Program-made: the position numbers and the translations under genes | Notes under the pieces: model-generated | Seen by the model: the letters and a program-made list of their open reading frames with translations, nothing else | Database searches by the model: none | What the model was told of the DNA's origin: nothing | Shown: positions 1-13,900 of the stretch, one piece after another | Position numbering within the stretch: the stretch's first letter is position 1 | Layout of the letters: each line of letters starts with the position of its first letter | Source of the DNA: Spirodela intermedia | Taxonomy: Eukaryota; Streptophyta; Magnoliopsida; Alismatales; Araceae | Assembly: GCA_902729315.2 (NCBI GenBank) | Contig: LR746273.1 | Span: forward strand, 2,040,001-2,104,000 | Length of the DNA stretch: 64,000 nucleotides | Direction of reading: 5' to 3'

Positions 1-84
1 ATGGCGAGATCCCACGATAGTGAGGTGCTTCTTCTTCTTCTTCTTTCGTCGGTGTAAGAGAGGAGACGAGGAGGTGAAGCGAAG

Positions 85-990
85 ATGGTCAAGCTCGCCT
101 TTGGCAGCTGGGGCGACTCCTTGAGCTGCGGCTCCATTAGGGCCTACCTGGCGGAGTTCATCGCCACACTCCTCTTCGTGTTCGCCGGCGCCGGCGCGGC
201 CGTGTCCATCGGTGAGTCGCGTAGGGAGAGAGAGAGACGCGGCCATGGCCGAGCTTACGTTTTACCTGACGACCGTCGCTCTCCGCAGGCAAGCAGACGA
301 GCGGCGCCGCCGTTGACCCCGCCAGCCTGGTGGCCGTGGCCCTCGCTCACGCCCTGGCGATGTTCGTCGGCGTCTCCGTGGCGACCAACGTCTCCGGCGG
401 TCACCTGAACCCCGCCATCACCCTGGGCCTAGCGATCGGCGGCCACATCACCGTCCTCACTGGCTTCTTCTACTGGGTCGCGCAGGTGCTCGCCTCCATC
501 GTCGCCATCTTTCTCCTCAAGTACGTCACCGGCGGCTCGGTGAGTACCCTTCCTGTAAACACACAGCGAGAGAGAGAGAGAGAGGTTTTACCCACATTCT
601 TGTATCTCTGGGCAGGCGGTCCCCGTCCACAGAGTCGCCGCAGGGACGAGCGAACTTGAGGCGGTGGTGTTCGAGATCATCATCACCTTCGCGCTGGTGT
701 ACACAGTCTACGCCACGGCCGCAGACCCCAAGAGAGGGACACTCGGGACGATAGCGCCCATTGCCATCGGTTTAATCGTCGGCGCCAACATCCTCGCCGC
801 CGGCGTCTTCACCGGCGGGTCGATGAACCCCGCCCTCTCATTCGGACCGGCGATCGCCAATTGGGACTTCGCCGGCAACTGGGTCTACTGGGTCGGTCCT
901 CTCATCGGCGGCGCACTGGCTGGGCTGGTCTACGGGGGGATCTTCATCGGATCATACGAGCAGGTCGCCGCGTCCAGCGACCTCCCCTGA
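85..990 (+). CDS. TIP2: TIP2-type tonoplast intrinsic protein (aquaporin)
   Basis: Exons 85-211, 289-539 and 616-990 join in phase to 250 residues, the usual TIP2 length. The protein is a six-helix MIP channel of the vacuolar membrane that conducts water and, in TIP2 members, ammonia. It starts [12 protein letters not shown] and carries both signature loops, [10 protein letters not shown] in loop B and [10 protein letters not shown] in loop E, plus the TIP2 stretch [15 protein letters not shown]. Selectivity-filter positions in Arabidopsis TIP2;1 numbering are His63, His131, Ile185 and Gly194, all present, but position 200 is Leu (CTC, 835-837) instead of the usual Arg. Introns are short (77 and 76 bp), GT-AG, and each holds a short GA run. 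The coding sequence is strongly GC3-rich. It converges on PSD1 about 1 kb downstream. Family assignment is firm; the subgroup (TIP2 rather than TIP4) rests on remembered consensus. Confidence 0.95.
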
Positions 991-1393
991 GCCCTCCTCC
1001 GGGGTGGGGTAGCTGGGTGTATTATTATCCACGCTGTTTGTTTGTTGCATGGGCTCTGCATGTTTACTGAAGTCGTCTGGGCCTCTTTCATCTGTGAATA
1101 AGTCAACGGGTTAAATGGCAGAAGCTGTTGTGTCTTGTCTCCTCCTTCATTAAGGGTTACCTCCAATCTGTGCCATCCTCCGTCACAGATAACGCCAATG
1201 ACCTGGATCTGTGGGCCCCTCCGTCAGGGATATTTTAATACCTAAAACAATTAATATCTGACCATAGTTGTGAATTAATCAATGATCCACCTGAATTCTA
1301 TGCGAGCCCAATGTCTCCTCCACCCTAATGAACCATTACAATTATCAATAAAATAACTCTCTCTCTCTCTCTCTCTTTCTGTGTGTCTGTCTG

Positions 1394-1444
<51 letters not shown>

Positions 1445-2013
1445 TCAAAAGAGAACGAACGTGCCATTTAAGCGGCGTGCAATTGAGAAATAAGAGAATT
1501 GTTGCTTCATCATCAATGATCATTAATGCCGGCCATTTATCCACCACAATGTGAGAAAGATGACTTAAATGGCAAGATATATGGACGGTTCAATATCACT
1601 CATGCTCTCCCTTCCACTCTCAGGACAACCCACCAGGATATCCTCAGTGACAGAAGAAATCCAAGGCAAAGGACGAATAGCTGCTCATAGTTCTTGAGAA
1701 ATGCTTCACAAAAGACTGGATTTGTAACATGATGGAAGACAGTGGAAGGGCGTAGTGGCCAACCTAGCATGAGTTGATACCCTAATAATGTATGAGAATA
1801 GAAGGGTAAATAAGCACCAAATCTGAATGCCTTCCACATTAAGTAAAGCCATATTCCCCTTTAGGGCATATGATTAGGGTTCTTGAAACTAACATTAGTA
1901 TCCTGAAAATTGTTAATAGTGAGCAATCCTGCCCCTTTTTTGGTATCTGATGAGTGGTTTGCTGCTTACCAAGAATCGATGAGCAGCCAGTCTTCATGTC
2001 GGCGGCTCTGAGG
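991..2013. other. Intergenic region between convergent TIP and PSD1
   Basis: This spacer holds the 3' untranslated regions of the aquaporin (left) and PSD1 (right). The only structured element is the CT microsatellite at 1357-1440. I see no further gene; open frames here are short or cross the CT tract. Confidence 0.6.
1357..1440. repeat. CT microsatellite with TG/TCTG interruptions
   Basis: An 84-bp pyrimidine tract of (CT)n broken by a short TGTGTGTCTGTCTG section, lying downstream of the aquaporin gene. Confidence 0.95.
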
Positions 2014-5000
2014 CTATACATCAGACCATCTCCCAATAGCTTCTCCAACTCTGATTCTATCCCCACTTCGGATGGAGAACTTGAATTCCGAAGAAGCTGA
2101 ATCTTTCTCAGTTGACCCTGCGACAGGAGCTTGGAAGACAAGCACTACAGTTGACCCCATGTTGAATACTGCGACCTAAAAAGGAAATAAGAAATAAAAT
2201 AAGAACGAAGGTAAGGGCCCAATCGACTGTTATGTGAATTATCACGTCAGATGGAATTCCTACTTCGTCGCCCTTCTTGAGCTTCATGCCTCTGGGTTCA
2301 TACCGACGTTCTTCAGGAGGTTCTGTTTGCAGAAGCTTTCGTTTTGGCCGGTTGGTCATCAACTCTGGTTCTATGAACAGCTGCCGATGTTTTATGCAGG
2401 ATTCAATGGGTTGATCGAGAAGAAATAATCTAGTCCTAAAAGGCGAAGTTCGAAAAAATCTTTGGAGCATATCTGATTCAATGAATATTTTAATACACGT
2501 AACTTTTGCATAGAAGAAGACCTTTTGATTCATGAAATAACAACAATAATTCGCAGTAATATGTGATAACTTGGTATGTGGGAAGAAAACCATTGCACCT
2601 TTATAGATCCAACATTTGTCGCGCCAATTATCGCCATTGACATAAAGCCCTCGTCCCATTGACCTTCAAGAACAACCTAGGAGACATGAATTGGTAAGAG
2701 TTGGCCAGGAAAAGCAGGGATTCCTATGACAATACACAAATAGGGGCTCATGGAATTTGAAATGCCAAGGTAAGCCCATGAAAAAAAACCTGATCATCTC
2801 AAAAGTTGAATTTATTTATGGAAGTGGATATCAATGTATTTTGACTAAAAAGATCATTTATCTGTACGTGCACATCAAAGTGACCTGTGACTTTCATTAA
2901 TTCGGACACTGAAGTGAGCATAGTACTTCCTATAATTTTTTTTTGTAGAAGATGTGAAGGATGATCCTTGTCTATGAGAATTGTAAGTCACTATATAATC
3001 CATATCATCACAATAAAAACTTGGCCTTACCCTTTCATTCTCGATATGAAGGTTTCTGATTGTTTGTGTGGCACGTTCATTCACAGGGAATAAATGACCT
3101 GAATCCAAACGAAGAGATGATTCAAAAAATACACCGCGCTAAGATTTATTGTATCTAGATTCCACATTAAATAATGAGTCTTCTCATACATTCTATAAGA
3201 TGATGATACCTGCAAAGTGTCGGCGAAGAAAAACATGCCAATCAACAGGAGAGTGCACACGATGATAGTCACCAGGCTTCAAATATATAACACAGTAAAA
3301 CACACCTCTGATTGGACTGCCATCACAACAGAGTCAGGCAGACGTTAGTCAAGTCAGAACTTTAATTTCCTTAAAGAACGATGGATGATGATGCATCCAA
3401 GAAAAATCATGACATTGTAATGTTCAAGAGCAGATCACATTATAGAATAGGGCGCGCCAACGACCAATTATTGGTGTGCAGCAATGCTAAATGAACAAAA
3501 TAGTACAAGATACAGAAAATTAGAGACGAAAGGAAAACCAAAAAAACTTACCATGGATTAGCATAAAAATTACCATAGTTGGGATAAATTGAAAGGGACG
3601 AATTCCATGCTAACCGATGCATTAGATTTAATCAGGCCTTGGAATTGACAGGTTTCTGTACTAATGTCTAAGGCATTAAGTTTCTGGAGATAGAATACAG
3701 CTGGGCACCATGAGGACAAGTCTGATAAGATCAGTAAGTCCAACCAGACGAACGTACAAGGTACAGATCAATACACTATGCGTCTTTACATTCCACTCTA
3801 TGTAACCTTTACAGACAGTGGAAGAGGTTTCAATTACAATCTAAGATGAGAAATGGTGCCCATTAAATACACAGAATAATTCGACTCTTACTTACCAAGA
3901 GTCGTCATCTGGACAGGGAAGAACTTTAATGCTAGGGTGATGCGGGCTAAAAGGCGATCAAAATCTAAAGGTGGTGATGTTGCGGTTTGGATGAAAGTAC
4001 ACATCAACATCAATATCACCTTACAAAAAGACACGAAAAAGTTGTAGTATCACTACCTTCAAACAAACCACAAAGTCACAGTGAACATTTTAGGTTACTT
4101 TCCATTGAATAAGATTATAAAGGGAGGCAAATAAGATAATGCATGTGAATTATCTCTCTAATTAGAAACTTAAACCACACAGAAGACGTCAAAAATTTCA
4201 TCAAGAGAATAAAAGTAGTTTTTCAATATTTCATCAATCTAAGTTTTCCGATTGGATCTACCAATATAAATATTGATGGAATTCACAGAAAGTTCATGAC
4301 AGAGCAAACTGTACAGATATGGTGAGAAACTTGAAATAAAAACACTAATCCGCTCTAAAGCGTGATGAGAATAGGGTGGATAGTGGTACGTAAGGATCAT
4401 ATAGTAATTCATTCATTGAAATCACAACCAAATCATAGTTATGTAAGCAATGAACGTTATGTAACCTCAACCAGAAGAAATGGCATTAAGAAACGACCAG
4501 TAAAATTTCAGTAAATCCAGCATCCCATGAACTTATTCAACTGATCCCCATCAGGCACTTCCACGACTGTTATCTAAGCAATTATCATTAGAAACTAATA
4601 GCTCGAACAAGTTCTCACAAAAATAAGGTTGATATTCCCTTCTAAATGAACATAAGTTGAAAAGTCCTTGCAACTCTGATTCTCACTAAGGGTAGGATCG
4701 ACCATTGGGTATAGCTAGAGATCCTATTGGACAAGATAGTGCTGTCAAAGAAACTTTGAGCGTAAACTAATCATTCTGAACAGTTATAGGTTCAAAACAT
4801 GAATGGCTCCACTGGATTTCAGCTTTGTACGTCACAGTACAAGACCACCTACGCCCCAATTCGATATTACGCACCATGTCATAGTACTGCAAATCTCATA
4901 CCGACCATAAAAATAGTAAAACATCCCCTGCATGTAAAAGATGCATCAAACTTGAGGAATAACCAAAGCCTCGTAACCTCAAGATGGTGATGGGTCAGGT

Positions 5001-8000
5001 GCACTGGCCGGTACATGAGCCTCTTACTAAGCGTTTATCTCTTAATGTTAAACAAAAGGATGTCAAACGACATCCCTCATTGGCAGGTATGGTAACACAG
5101 ATTCCTAAAAACTGAAAGCAGATAAAAAATCGTTAACCAATGAAGAGAATGAACTTTTCTAAATTATGATATTTATTGGAAATTTAACTTTACAAAAGGA
5201 ATGCTTCTAGATACAGATCCGAATTGCTGGACAGGAAAATAGGAAGTACCATGCAGTCTTAGGAAGCCGAACTTTAGGCGAAGCAAAAGAGATGCGCCAC
5301 CATGATCTTTTGCCTGAATCTTTGCTTCTTGCTTCATGGTACTCCATGTCTGTCACGTCTTTACAGCCATCCTCCAGAAGAAATGGGCTTGCCCCGAGAA
5401 GAGAAGTTGCAGAATAAGAAAAACCCTTAACTTGGTCAATCATAGCTGCAGATTCTCTAAGCTCCCCAAACTTAAGTACTGTGCCATCCACGGGACTGAC
5501 CTATTACACAGAAAGCACGCGGAATATTGAGGTAATTTCCCCTAAATTAAATGGCAAGGGGTAGCATAAACTATAAACTTCCTAACATCAACCGTTACCA
5601 GTTACCAGACAATGTGGATCAGGGTCAATTGGCCGGGAACCGTCTTTCAATGTGCGACCGAAAAACTCCTGTAAAGATTTATATCCATCTAGTGGCAGAG
5701 CAGCTTCTTCCAAATCTGCAGAAGAGAAAGTTCGGAGGCGACCATTATCATGCGGCAAACAGTGAAATGTAGTGGAGATTCCAAATATGAATTTCCACAC
5801 GTAGACTAGAAACAAGAGAAATATTTATAACATTAAGAAAAGTGAGCATATTTAAAGAAAGCTTCGCCCACCAATCTGATGTCAGAGTAGCCAAGGAATC
5901 AAGACCAGAAGGAAGAGGACGCTTCTGATGTGATTTCCAACAGTGGACACAGATATGGCATAGATGTATTGGGTTGTAGGGAGAACATATCTCAGAAGTA
6001 GGCAAATAAAAAACTAAGGACCATAGAAATGTTTAAATGCAAAAGTGCAATTATCTTGCTCACTCAGTCGTACTCAGTGTTCTCCTGCATTCAATCCTTC
6101 CATCATCACAGATCGCGTCAAAGTTGAGAATCACAAATTCTCATACCTTGATTGTCTCTATTGGGACAAAAATTATTTGGTCAAAAGTGCCATCATGAGC
6201 TCCACTACCTTGATTTATATTACGGATGCTGGAAACCAGAGGAGAAAAGGGAATTGGAATGGTCTTGCTTTTCTAAGGATGAAAACCCAAATACCCAGTC
6301 AATTTCCAGGAAATCCACAGAGGAAAAAGAGGATGGTGTATGGGCCACCTCCAATCCAAATCTGACGAAAGCTCCATTTATAAAAGGCCCATGGTACCTA
6401 AGCAATTGGGAGGACATCTTATTGTCCACGATTACAAGAAAGAAATATGTCCAAGGCTGAAGGGAAAGAGAAAAAAGGAAGTCGCAACAACATTTCACCA
6501 ATTTGCGGAGAATATACTCTAAGCGCCATCATGTAGAGTTTCTAGTATTTTCTTCATATCAGTCACCTGATCAAGAACTATTTGCACCCATATTTCATTG
6601 CCCAGGGTCTGAAATTCCTTGGACTGGCGTAAGCTATTGAACCTTCTTTCACTTCGTCCTCACCAGGCAGACTTCAAGATGAGATGACGTGCGAATTGCA
6701 ATGGGCAGTGGTGGTAATTGAGTATCATTTTACCACCCATAAAAGAGTACAGATTAGCCAGGCCCATCTTACTATAGACAAGACAAACCATGCAAGCGTC
6801 TCCACTGCCTAGGCTATCGAAAACTTCATTCAGATATTCCACAACATGCAGAATCTCAGAGGACAATCAATCAAAAACTTATTGACAACAATGAAATAAT
6901 TTATACGAGAATATAAATTCCTAGGTTATCTCATTCACATTTGTCATTTTCGAAAAGAATATTTTAGAAGCATTGTCAATATTTCTACGCGAGAATAGAT
7001 TATAAGCGAGCATATTCAGGCAAAACAATTCATTTAGAACTGTCCAAGAACATGGCAGGGGGCATGGCAAAACGTACCAGAATGAAATGCACGTGCCCAG
7101 GCTCTGTAGACAATAGGACGAAGCCAGGTAGGAATTTCCTGATAGATAGAGCAAATAAAAGTTAAAGAGTAGGAAATATGTACCACATAGCGAAATAGAA
7201 ATATAAAAACATAAAATAACTACATGTTTAAAACAATGAAATTATCTTGAAGTGAGCCAAGCTAGTCCAGAATGACAAATTAACAAGGGATTTTGGATAT
7301 CAAATCCAGTTTGCATCATTTCAAGTATTTCCTGTTAAAAGCAAGTAAGAAATGTAAAATCAGAAGAAATTCTACAATCCCTAGCCTGATTTCAATGAAA
7401 TTGTGAGACACCAAAAGGCAGAATAAGCTGGCAATGAACGATTGTAAAAAATGCCGATGACATGACAAGATGGTTATCTAATCACAGTACATATACTAAC
7501 TCTGTTAGATAAAAAAGCATTGATGACTTAGAAGACATCCTCTAATAGGCAGGATAATCAGTAATATGACTAACACACTCCCATTAATCAATCATCCAAG
7601 AAGACTGCTAGATACCAGGTCAATAACCACAAGATGTAAAGGGGAACATCATATATGAACTATTTATATATGCAACAAACGTAAAATGATAGCCACCAAC
7701 TGTGAACTAATGCCACTGTTATTCATTTATGGTATTCCCGATTGACAAGTGGAATCCTCAAACGACCAGTGGCATGCTACTGAAGATAGAGAAGATTGAC
7801 ACAAATATAAGGAAGAGATAATCAAATACAAAACAAGCACAGAGTTTTACATAGTTGCACATATAAGAGTTAGAATTACAAGAGATGATTTATCCCCCTC
7901 CATAAATAGGCTAGGTAAAGGAAATACTACAGTAAAACGTTTCTCATATCAGTGGATAAACATATCACCTGTTCATCATGTTTGCCATTCTAACACAATC

Positions 8001-10626
8001 AAGTGCGGAACGTTCTCGGATTAACTGGGTTACAGAAGCCATATTTTACTCCTCAGACAACTTTAAGATACCTCATTTGATGTTATGCTCGTCCTTTGCA
8101 GAATTAAGTGCTAGTTGGATAAAGGTGAATGAGACAGCAAAAATGAGAAACTGATATATGATAACAATAAATTTTTGTGGGAATTTAATCCAGTAGGGTT
8201 GGTACTGGTCCCCAGTAAAGTGATGCCTTCCTAATGACGTCATCGACAGTATTTCCATCTTCAAACTCGCTATGATCACACTGTCCAGAAAGAAAGCATT
8301 AGACTCATCATACTTTCAGTTATTGCTTGTCCTAAGTGAACAGAGATACAACTTTTCTGGAAGACGTATTGGTCAGTAGAACTGAGCCATAAGGTCCCAG
8401 ATATCCATATTTCTCTTTTCTCCTTTTTCTACTTTCTAATGAATATAAATTGTTGGGTACCTTCTATAGAGAAAAGAAACCAGGGGATTAACCAGAAAGA
8501 AAGAAAACCTGGAAAAGAACAGAACGCACTAAAAGATAACATGGAGAAGATAACGTCCAGGAAAAAGTTTAAAATTTTAATTCACATTCATTTAACAATG
8601 GCAACACAAAAAGGGTTTAAAAAAATGAATGCTTCAGATAAGCGCCAGTATTATACTGACCACACCTGTGAAGAGACCCCAAAAACGAGAGATCGAACGA
8701 AGGGGTAATAGCTTCAAGAATGCAGCCTACAGTTGACACCAGTCAGGAAAAAAAAGGCGTTCATTTACATATTAATGCTAAAGATGCGTTGCTTAAATTT
8801 TCAAGTACTAATGGCAATAAGCACAAACCTTGGCATCAGGTGAAAACTCAGGTTCAATCCCTTTTTCCTTCATGACTTTAAGCTATCAAATTGCAGTACC
8901 AGTTTAGTAATAAAATATGAACTTAAAAGTAAAAAATGCTTGCATTGTACTGCAAAAGACACGCGATTACTGAAGACTGTTTGCATCATCTCTGTTTGTC
9001 ACATAACCAACTGTTCGTACAACCACATTTTCCTCAAAATAAGAAATCAAATAAAATATTTTTCCTTAAAAGCTAAGACTAAACTAAGCAGAAGTATTAT
9101 CTGGTGGTTTTAGAATTAGGACACAATTCCACATGAACATATAATGAAAAAAGTATACAATACTTTTTCAAGTCCAGACCCTGAACTTTTTGACTCCCTT
9201 CATCAGTAATAAAAAAAACCAATAAAAGGTTACCACATGATTATTTCACCTTCCTGTCCTCGTAGAGACGCCGGGCATGAAGAATGCCAAGCATAAGTAT
9301 GGTAGCCATCGTTGCACCAGACACCATGAAGAAATTGCCTGAACGCACGTTATAGTGACATAGAGACGTACTCCAAAGCAAAGAACAAGGAATACAAAAA
9401 AAAAACCGAGGAAAACAGATACTCTGGAACCAACTACTCAAAAAAAATATATATTAGGTGCTTTATTTTAATTGACACAGACAAACAACGTGGCCTAGGG
9501 AGATGAAAAGCTCAGTGGGTAGAACAATTGAATCCAGGCTAGGTTGGCTTTTGGTGCCGCTGGGATGGTAAGGACATTTTTTTTGCAGAGAACACGCTAA
9601 TTGGGTGATGGCAACTGCTAGGGCAAGTGAATTCCAGGAAGCTGTTGGGGCCCCAGATATCTAATCCATCAGCTGGTTTAGACAACTCATAAAGCAATCA
9701 TGATGGAACAAAGAGCATGGACCAAAAAGCACTAATGAGGCTATGTGTTATGATGACAGCATCAAAATAGAGTGGCCCAGCAAGAGAGTTTTGATGCTTG
9801 AGAAGTGTATACGAGAAGCAAAGGTAACATTAGAATCTTCTAACGATAGGAAAGTCATTTTTATGCCCTCTCTTAGAAGGAATAGATCCAAACGTTCTTA
9901 TTGTGATTCCTTGGCAGTTCATCATAGAAAAACATTTTTACCAGATAGTAAATGAAAATGGGAAAAATACCTAATTGCTTGGGGAAATAAAATCATGTAG
10001 TGTCATGGTATTTAGTCAAGTACTTTAACAACTACGATGCACATCTTTTCTTAGAGCAGAACTAGTGGGAGGTTCAGCCCTCATCACAAATTCTTTCTCG
10101 AGGATGCTACATCTTCCCTAAGGAGGCATTTTCCATGAAGAAAGCTCCCCTAAGGAGGCAGCATCGCGTGACACTGTCCGCGGAGAATGTTTACTCAATG
10201 AACCACGACATTGAGAATTCTGTGGCATGACCGAAAGTCTTGGCCAATAGCATTTGGCAGCTCAAGTGGGGAGGCTTCTATATGGAAGGGACAAACCCGA
10301 AAGTTAATGCGATCTTATATTACTTTGATCAAAGCATAGGCTTGATGCGGTCACCAAGGCAGTCTAACAAGGAAACACGGGATTTACACCAACTTGGCAT
10401 CATGGTTCCTAATAGAGAACACGGATGAAAGAGAAAAAACACAGAAGACCGAACTTCTCATACCTTCGCGGCCACCACGGCTGCCATCATTTGCGGAGAA
10501 GCGGGCCGCCTGGAGACCTCGACAGAAAGCGGCGGGGCCGAGCTGGAAAGGGGGGAGACGATGGGCACGGTGAGGGAGATGCTGGTAAGGGAGGAAGGGC
10601 CATCGATATAACGACCTAAACTTCAT
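2014..10626 (-). CDS. PSD1: Phosphatidylserine decarboxylase proenzyme, mitochondrial (PSD1)
   Basis: Twelve exons on the minus strand join in phase to 441 residues: 10464-10626, 9250-9338, 8829-8882, 8661-8726, 7078-7138, 5606-5715, 5250-5500, 3210-3316, 3031-3098, 2599-2676, 2264-2380, 2014-2175. The enzyme decarboxylates phosphatidylserine to phosphatidylethanolamine at the mitochondrial inner membrane, using a pyruvoyl group made by self-cleavage. The first ~54 residues are Arg/Pro/Leu-rich, as in a mitochondrial presequence. A membrane segment follows (about 57-74), then LHARRLYED. Catalytic features are Asp186 in SPVDGT, His283 in GDYHRVHSP, and the cleavage motif MGST (394-397, cut before Ser396); plant PSD1 proteins have MGST where bacteria have LGST. 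Length is close to Arabidopsis PSD1. The largest intron, 3317-5249, is 1.9 kb. No disabling change is seen. The gene shares its promoter with MSH4. Confidence 0.93.
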
Positions 10627-10979
10627 CCCCCTCAGCCTCGCCCCTCCTCCCGACCTCGCTCTGATATGGCGCCTCTCCGACCACCGAAGCGGGAGATTTC
10701 AGTCTCTGAGTGTCGCTCCGTCTCCGACACGACGATGACGAAATGAAGGGTATAAAGGGAGTTTCGTCATTAAGCCCGCTGGATTGTTCAAGAATTATGA
10801 GGCCCATAATGGATTTGGGATGGGCCCATAATGATCTGGAATTGAGCCGGCCCAGTTAAGATTTGTAGCCTGGAATGTTCAAGAATCTGAGCCGCGCGGG
10901 GGTACTTTAAAAATCAGGTCGGGCGTTGGCTGGACACTCTGTTCGTCGTTCCCGCTCAGGGGACTCCCCGCAGGGAGCA
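10627..10979. promoter_or_regulatory. Shared bidirectional promoter of PSD1 and MSH4
   Basis: Only 353 bp separate the two start codons, which point away from each other. The middle holds GGCCCATAATG at 10801-10811 and again within 10823-10833, and a further GGCCCAG near 10849. These match plant site-II (GGCCCA, TCP-bound) elements common in housekeeping and bidirectional promoters. A 17-bp module, CTGGATTGTTCAAGAAT (10779-10795), recurs with one mismatch at 10870-10886. An AT-rich TTTAAAAAT near 10907 could serve as a weak TATA for MSH4. That both genes are driven from here is inference from geometry. Confidence 0.7.
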
Positions 10980-13900
10980 ATGGAAGAGGAGGCGGACAGG
11001 TCGTCTATCGTCGTTGGCATGATCGAGAACAGGGCGAAGGAAGTAAACGCTCCTCTGTCTCTCTCTCTCTCGCTTGCTCTGTGCAAACGCGTACAATTAT
11101 CTTATGCTAGTGTACTTCCCAATGGGAGAAACGATCCCCTATCCAGTTTCCTGTCTTCTTTTGGTGATATCCTCATCGCCGAAATAACCGATTGAGGCGA
11201 TATTTTGGTATCAAGAGATTGATATGATCAAATTTGAGCTGGACACGTTGCATGTGCGAGATCGCTTTGGCAATCTCCTTTCTAGAACGAGTTTTTAAAA
11301 AATAAATTATTTTAATTTATGCATGATAACGTCAGCAGTGGAGGTATCCAAATGCCGAACAAGTTTCCAAAAAAAATACGTTGATAAAAGAGATGCATTA
11401 AATGAAGTTACGGGGGGCTTATTTCCAATCAGATAGAGGGATAAATAAAATGGAACACGATACTACGGGGTTCCATATCACCTCACTGCATGTGCGTAGC
11501 ATTCATAGATCATTACGCAGAATATATTTAGGTTCTTGCCAAGGAAGTGAGCTCGTCATGCTCAACTTTCTCTCATGGTTGCTTATCATTAATGAAAGGA
11601 GAGAAAAATATTGATTTAGGCTACAACTGGCAAGCATACGTACATGCATCTTGCTAAATTTTTTAGTTTCCCGTCATTATGGTTGATGAACCTCTGGAAC
11701 AACTGCACATAAGTTTTCTTGATATTATCTATGGAGTAATTGTAGATCAATGCGCCGTTGCATATCTGTTTCCTTTTTTTCTCCTTAAATGGAAATAGCA
11801 GACAGAACCAAAGTCCACCTTCTTTCTATTGGAGCATAGGAGCTCCTCAAATCGATTGTCATGCCGAAGTCCCGTGATGTTTCATGTGACTACAATATAG
11901 GCTTCTTACGATTTCCCTGTGCAGGTTGGAGTGGCTGCATTTGACTTGAGATCAGCGTTCTTGCATCTCTCACAGTACATTGAAACCAGCTGTTCATATC
12001 AAAACACTAAAACCCTCCTACATTTTTATAATCCGATGGTAATCATCGTTTCTCCGAACAAGCTTGCGCCAGATGGTATGATCGGAGTCTCAGAATTGGT
12101 GGATAAGCATTATACATCAATTAAGAAGGTCTCTATACTTTCTTTCAGCCTTTTTATGATATGTTTCATGTTTGGCTGATCTTGCAAGTACTCTCAGGTG
12201 TTCATGTCTCGTGGCTGCTTTGATGATACCAAGGTCAAATCTTTATCATTTTTTAAATTTAGTTTTAGTTGATTTATATTTGGTGATCTTTAAAATCACC
12301 TTCAATAAGCTTCTTATTATGTATGATATTCAGGGGTCAATACTGGTTAAAGATTTGGCAGCCAGGGAGCCATCTGCATTGGGGTTAGATACATATTACA
12401 AGCAATATTACCTTTGCCTGGCTGCTGCTGCTGCTACCATCAAGTGGTAACTAGCCAAATTAGTTGGATAATCATTCCATCATCACTAATAAAATTGATG
12501 CCTATATGTTTTTTTTAATTCAACTTCTATATATTCTTAAAAAGTTTCTTAATTAGAGCTTGGCACTAATATTCGTTCCAACCTTGCAACCTTGAGTCCC
12601 CATCGATTAATGTGCTGACGTCATCTTTATTTGATTGCTTATGCGTGCAAAGAAGCTGATATCTTTGTCAATTAGCCTAGATTTTCTCTTAGCATACCTA
12701 TGTTCTTCAATAAGTTCTGTATACAGATTCATTTGCTTCTTCTGAAGGTGTTTACCAACTCTAAGTCTCAACGTCAGATGCCTCTGTATGCTAATTTTAA
12801 AATGGAAATTACATAGTTTTCCCTTCAATTCATCTTTGGCAGATGCCTTTCTTGCTTTATTGTTTACCTGGGCAGATATTGTTTCCTTCGATGCTGCATA
12901 GTTTTCTTGCCTTTCTTGCTCAGTGATGATAGCATAGCTGATCCCACTAGTTACAATTGAGTTTCACGAATGCAGAGGACGCCCTAGCACGATGATATTG
13001 GAAAGGTTGGCTTAAGATCTATGTGAACTTTATTTGACTGAACTTTCCATGATTCGATGCTATCCTGAATTTGAAGCCTTCTTCCTTACCATGGTTTAAG
13101 TTTGACAATATGAATGACATCTTCAGAACACGAGTTTTTTGTTCATTCCATTCTGTATTTTATCCTGAGAGTTGTGTTGTTGTCATTTTAGTTAAATGTA
13201 ATCCCCCTGTTCCTTTACCTTCGTTCTTTTGGACGCGTGAAATATAGGTTGATTCTCTTGTACACGTTTCAATAAAGGATTTTATCATCCACATCTGCTG
13301 TTTCCGATTCACTTCTGACATGGTCTTTTTCTCCATAACTGCTGAATTTTATGGCATAACCTTTTGCCTATTCACGCTCAATTTCTCTTATTGTGAGGTT
13401 CTATTTTTCTTTTGGACATGTAGGATTGAAGCAGAGAAAGGCATTGTGGTGACAAACAACTCATTGTCGGTAGGACAGTGTCCTTGATTTCTGACTAATT
13501 CTTTTTTCGTCCTAATGAAAATGCCATGATATTTTAGTCCTTCTGACGTTTTCCTGTTCGGAGGCATTTTTTGGAAAAATTAAAACATGGATATATTAAT
13601 AATAGTTCTGCTGATCCACACTTCAGATAACAAACCACCCTTCATCAAACATTTCGTGATGCCCTATTTCTATTTATTTTAAAGTATATTTCTGAAGACG
13701 AAAAGAATGATGATAACTCTGCGTAATATTTTGTCACTTGGACAAAACTGATGCCATGGTTCTCTGAAAAAGGGTTCATTCATGTCATAATAATACAAGT
13801 GTTGTGGTACTCGTTTTATGACATCACAATCTGCGATTAATTGATATTTTCATCATATGATAGGTGTTATTGTTGTCGTTTCCTATGCTACAATCTTAGT

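Noticed and set aside
2264-2264. Possible frameshift between PSD1 exons 11 and 12
   Set aside because: Re-reading the donor as GAA followed by GTAGGA keeps frame into VAVFNMGST.
3210-5250. Apparent in-frame stop at a PSD1 splice junction, suggesting a pseudogene
   Set aside because: Using the acceptor AG at 3317-3318 instead of the nearer one restores frame and gives [14 protein letters not shown], which fits the family; the gene is intact.
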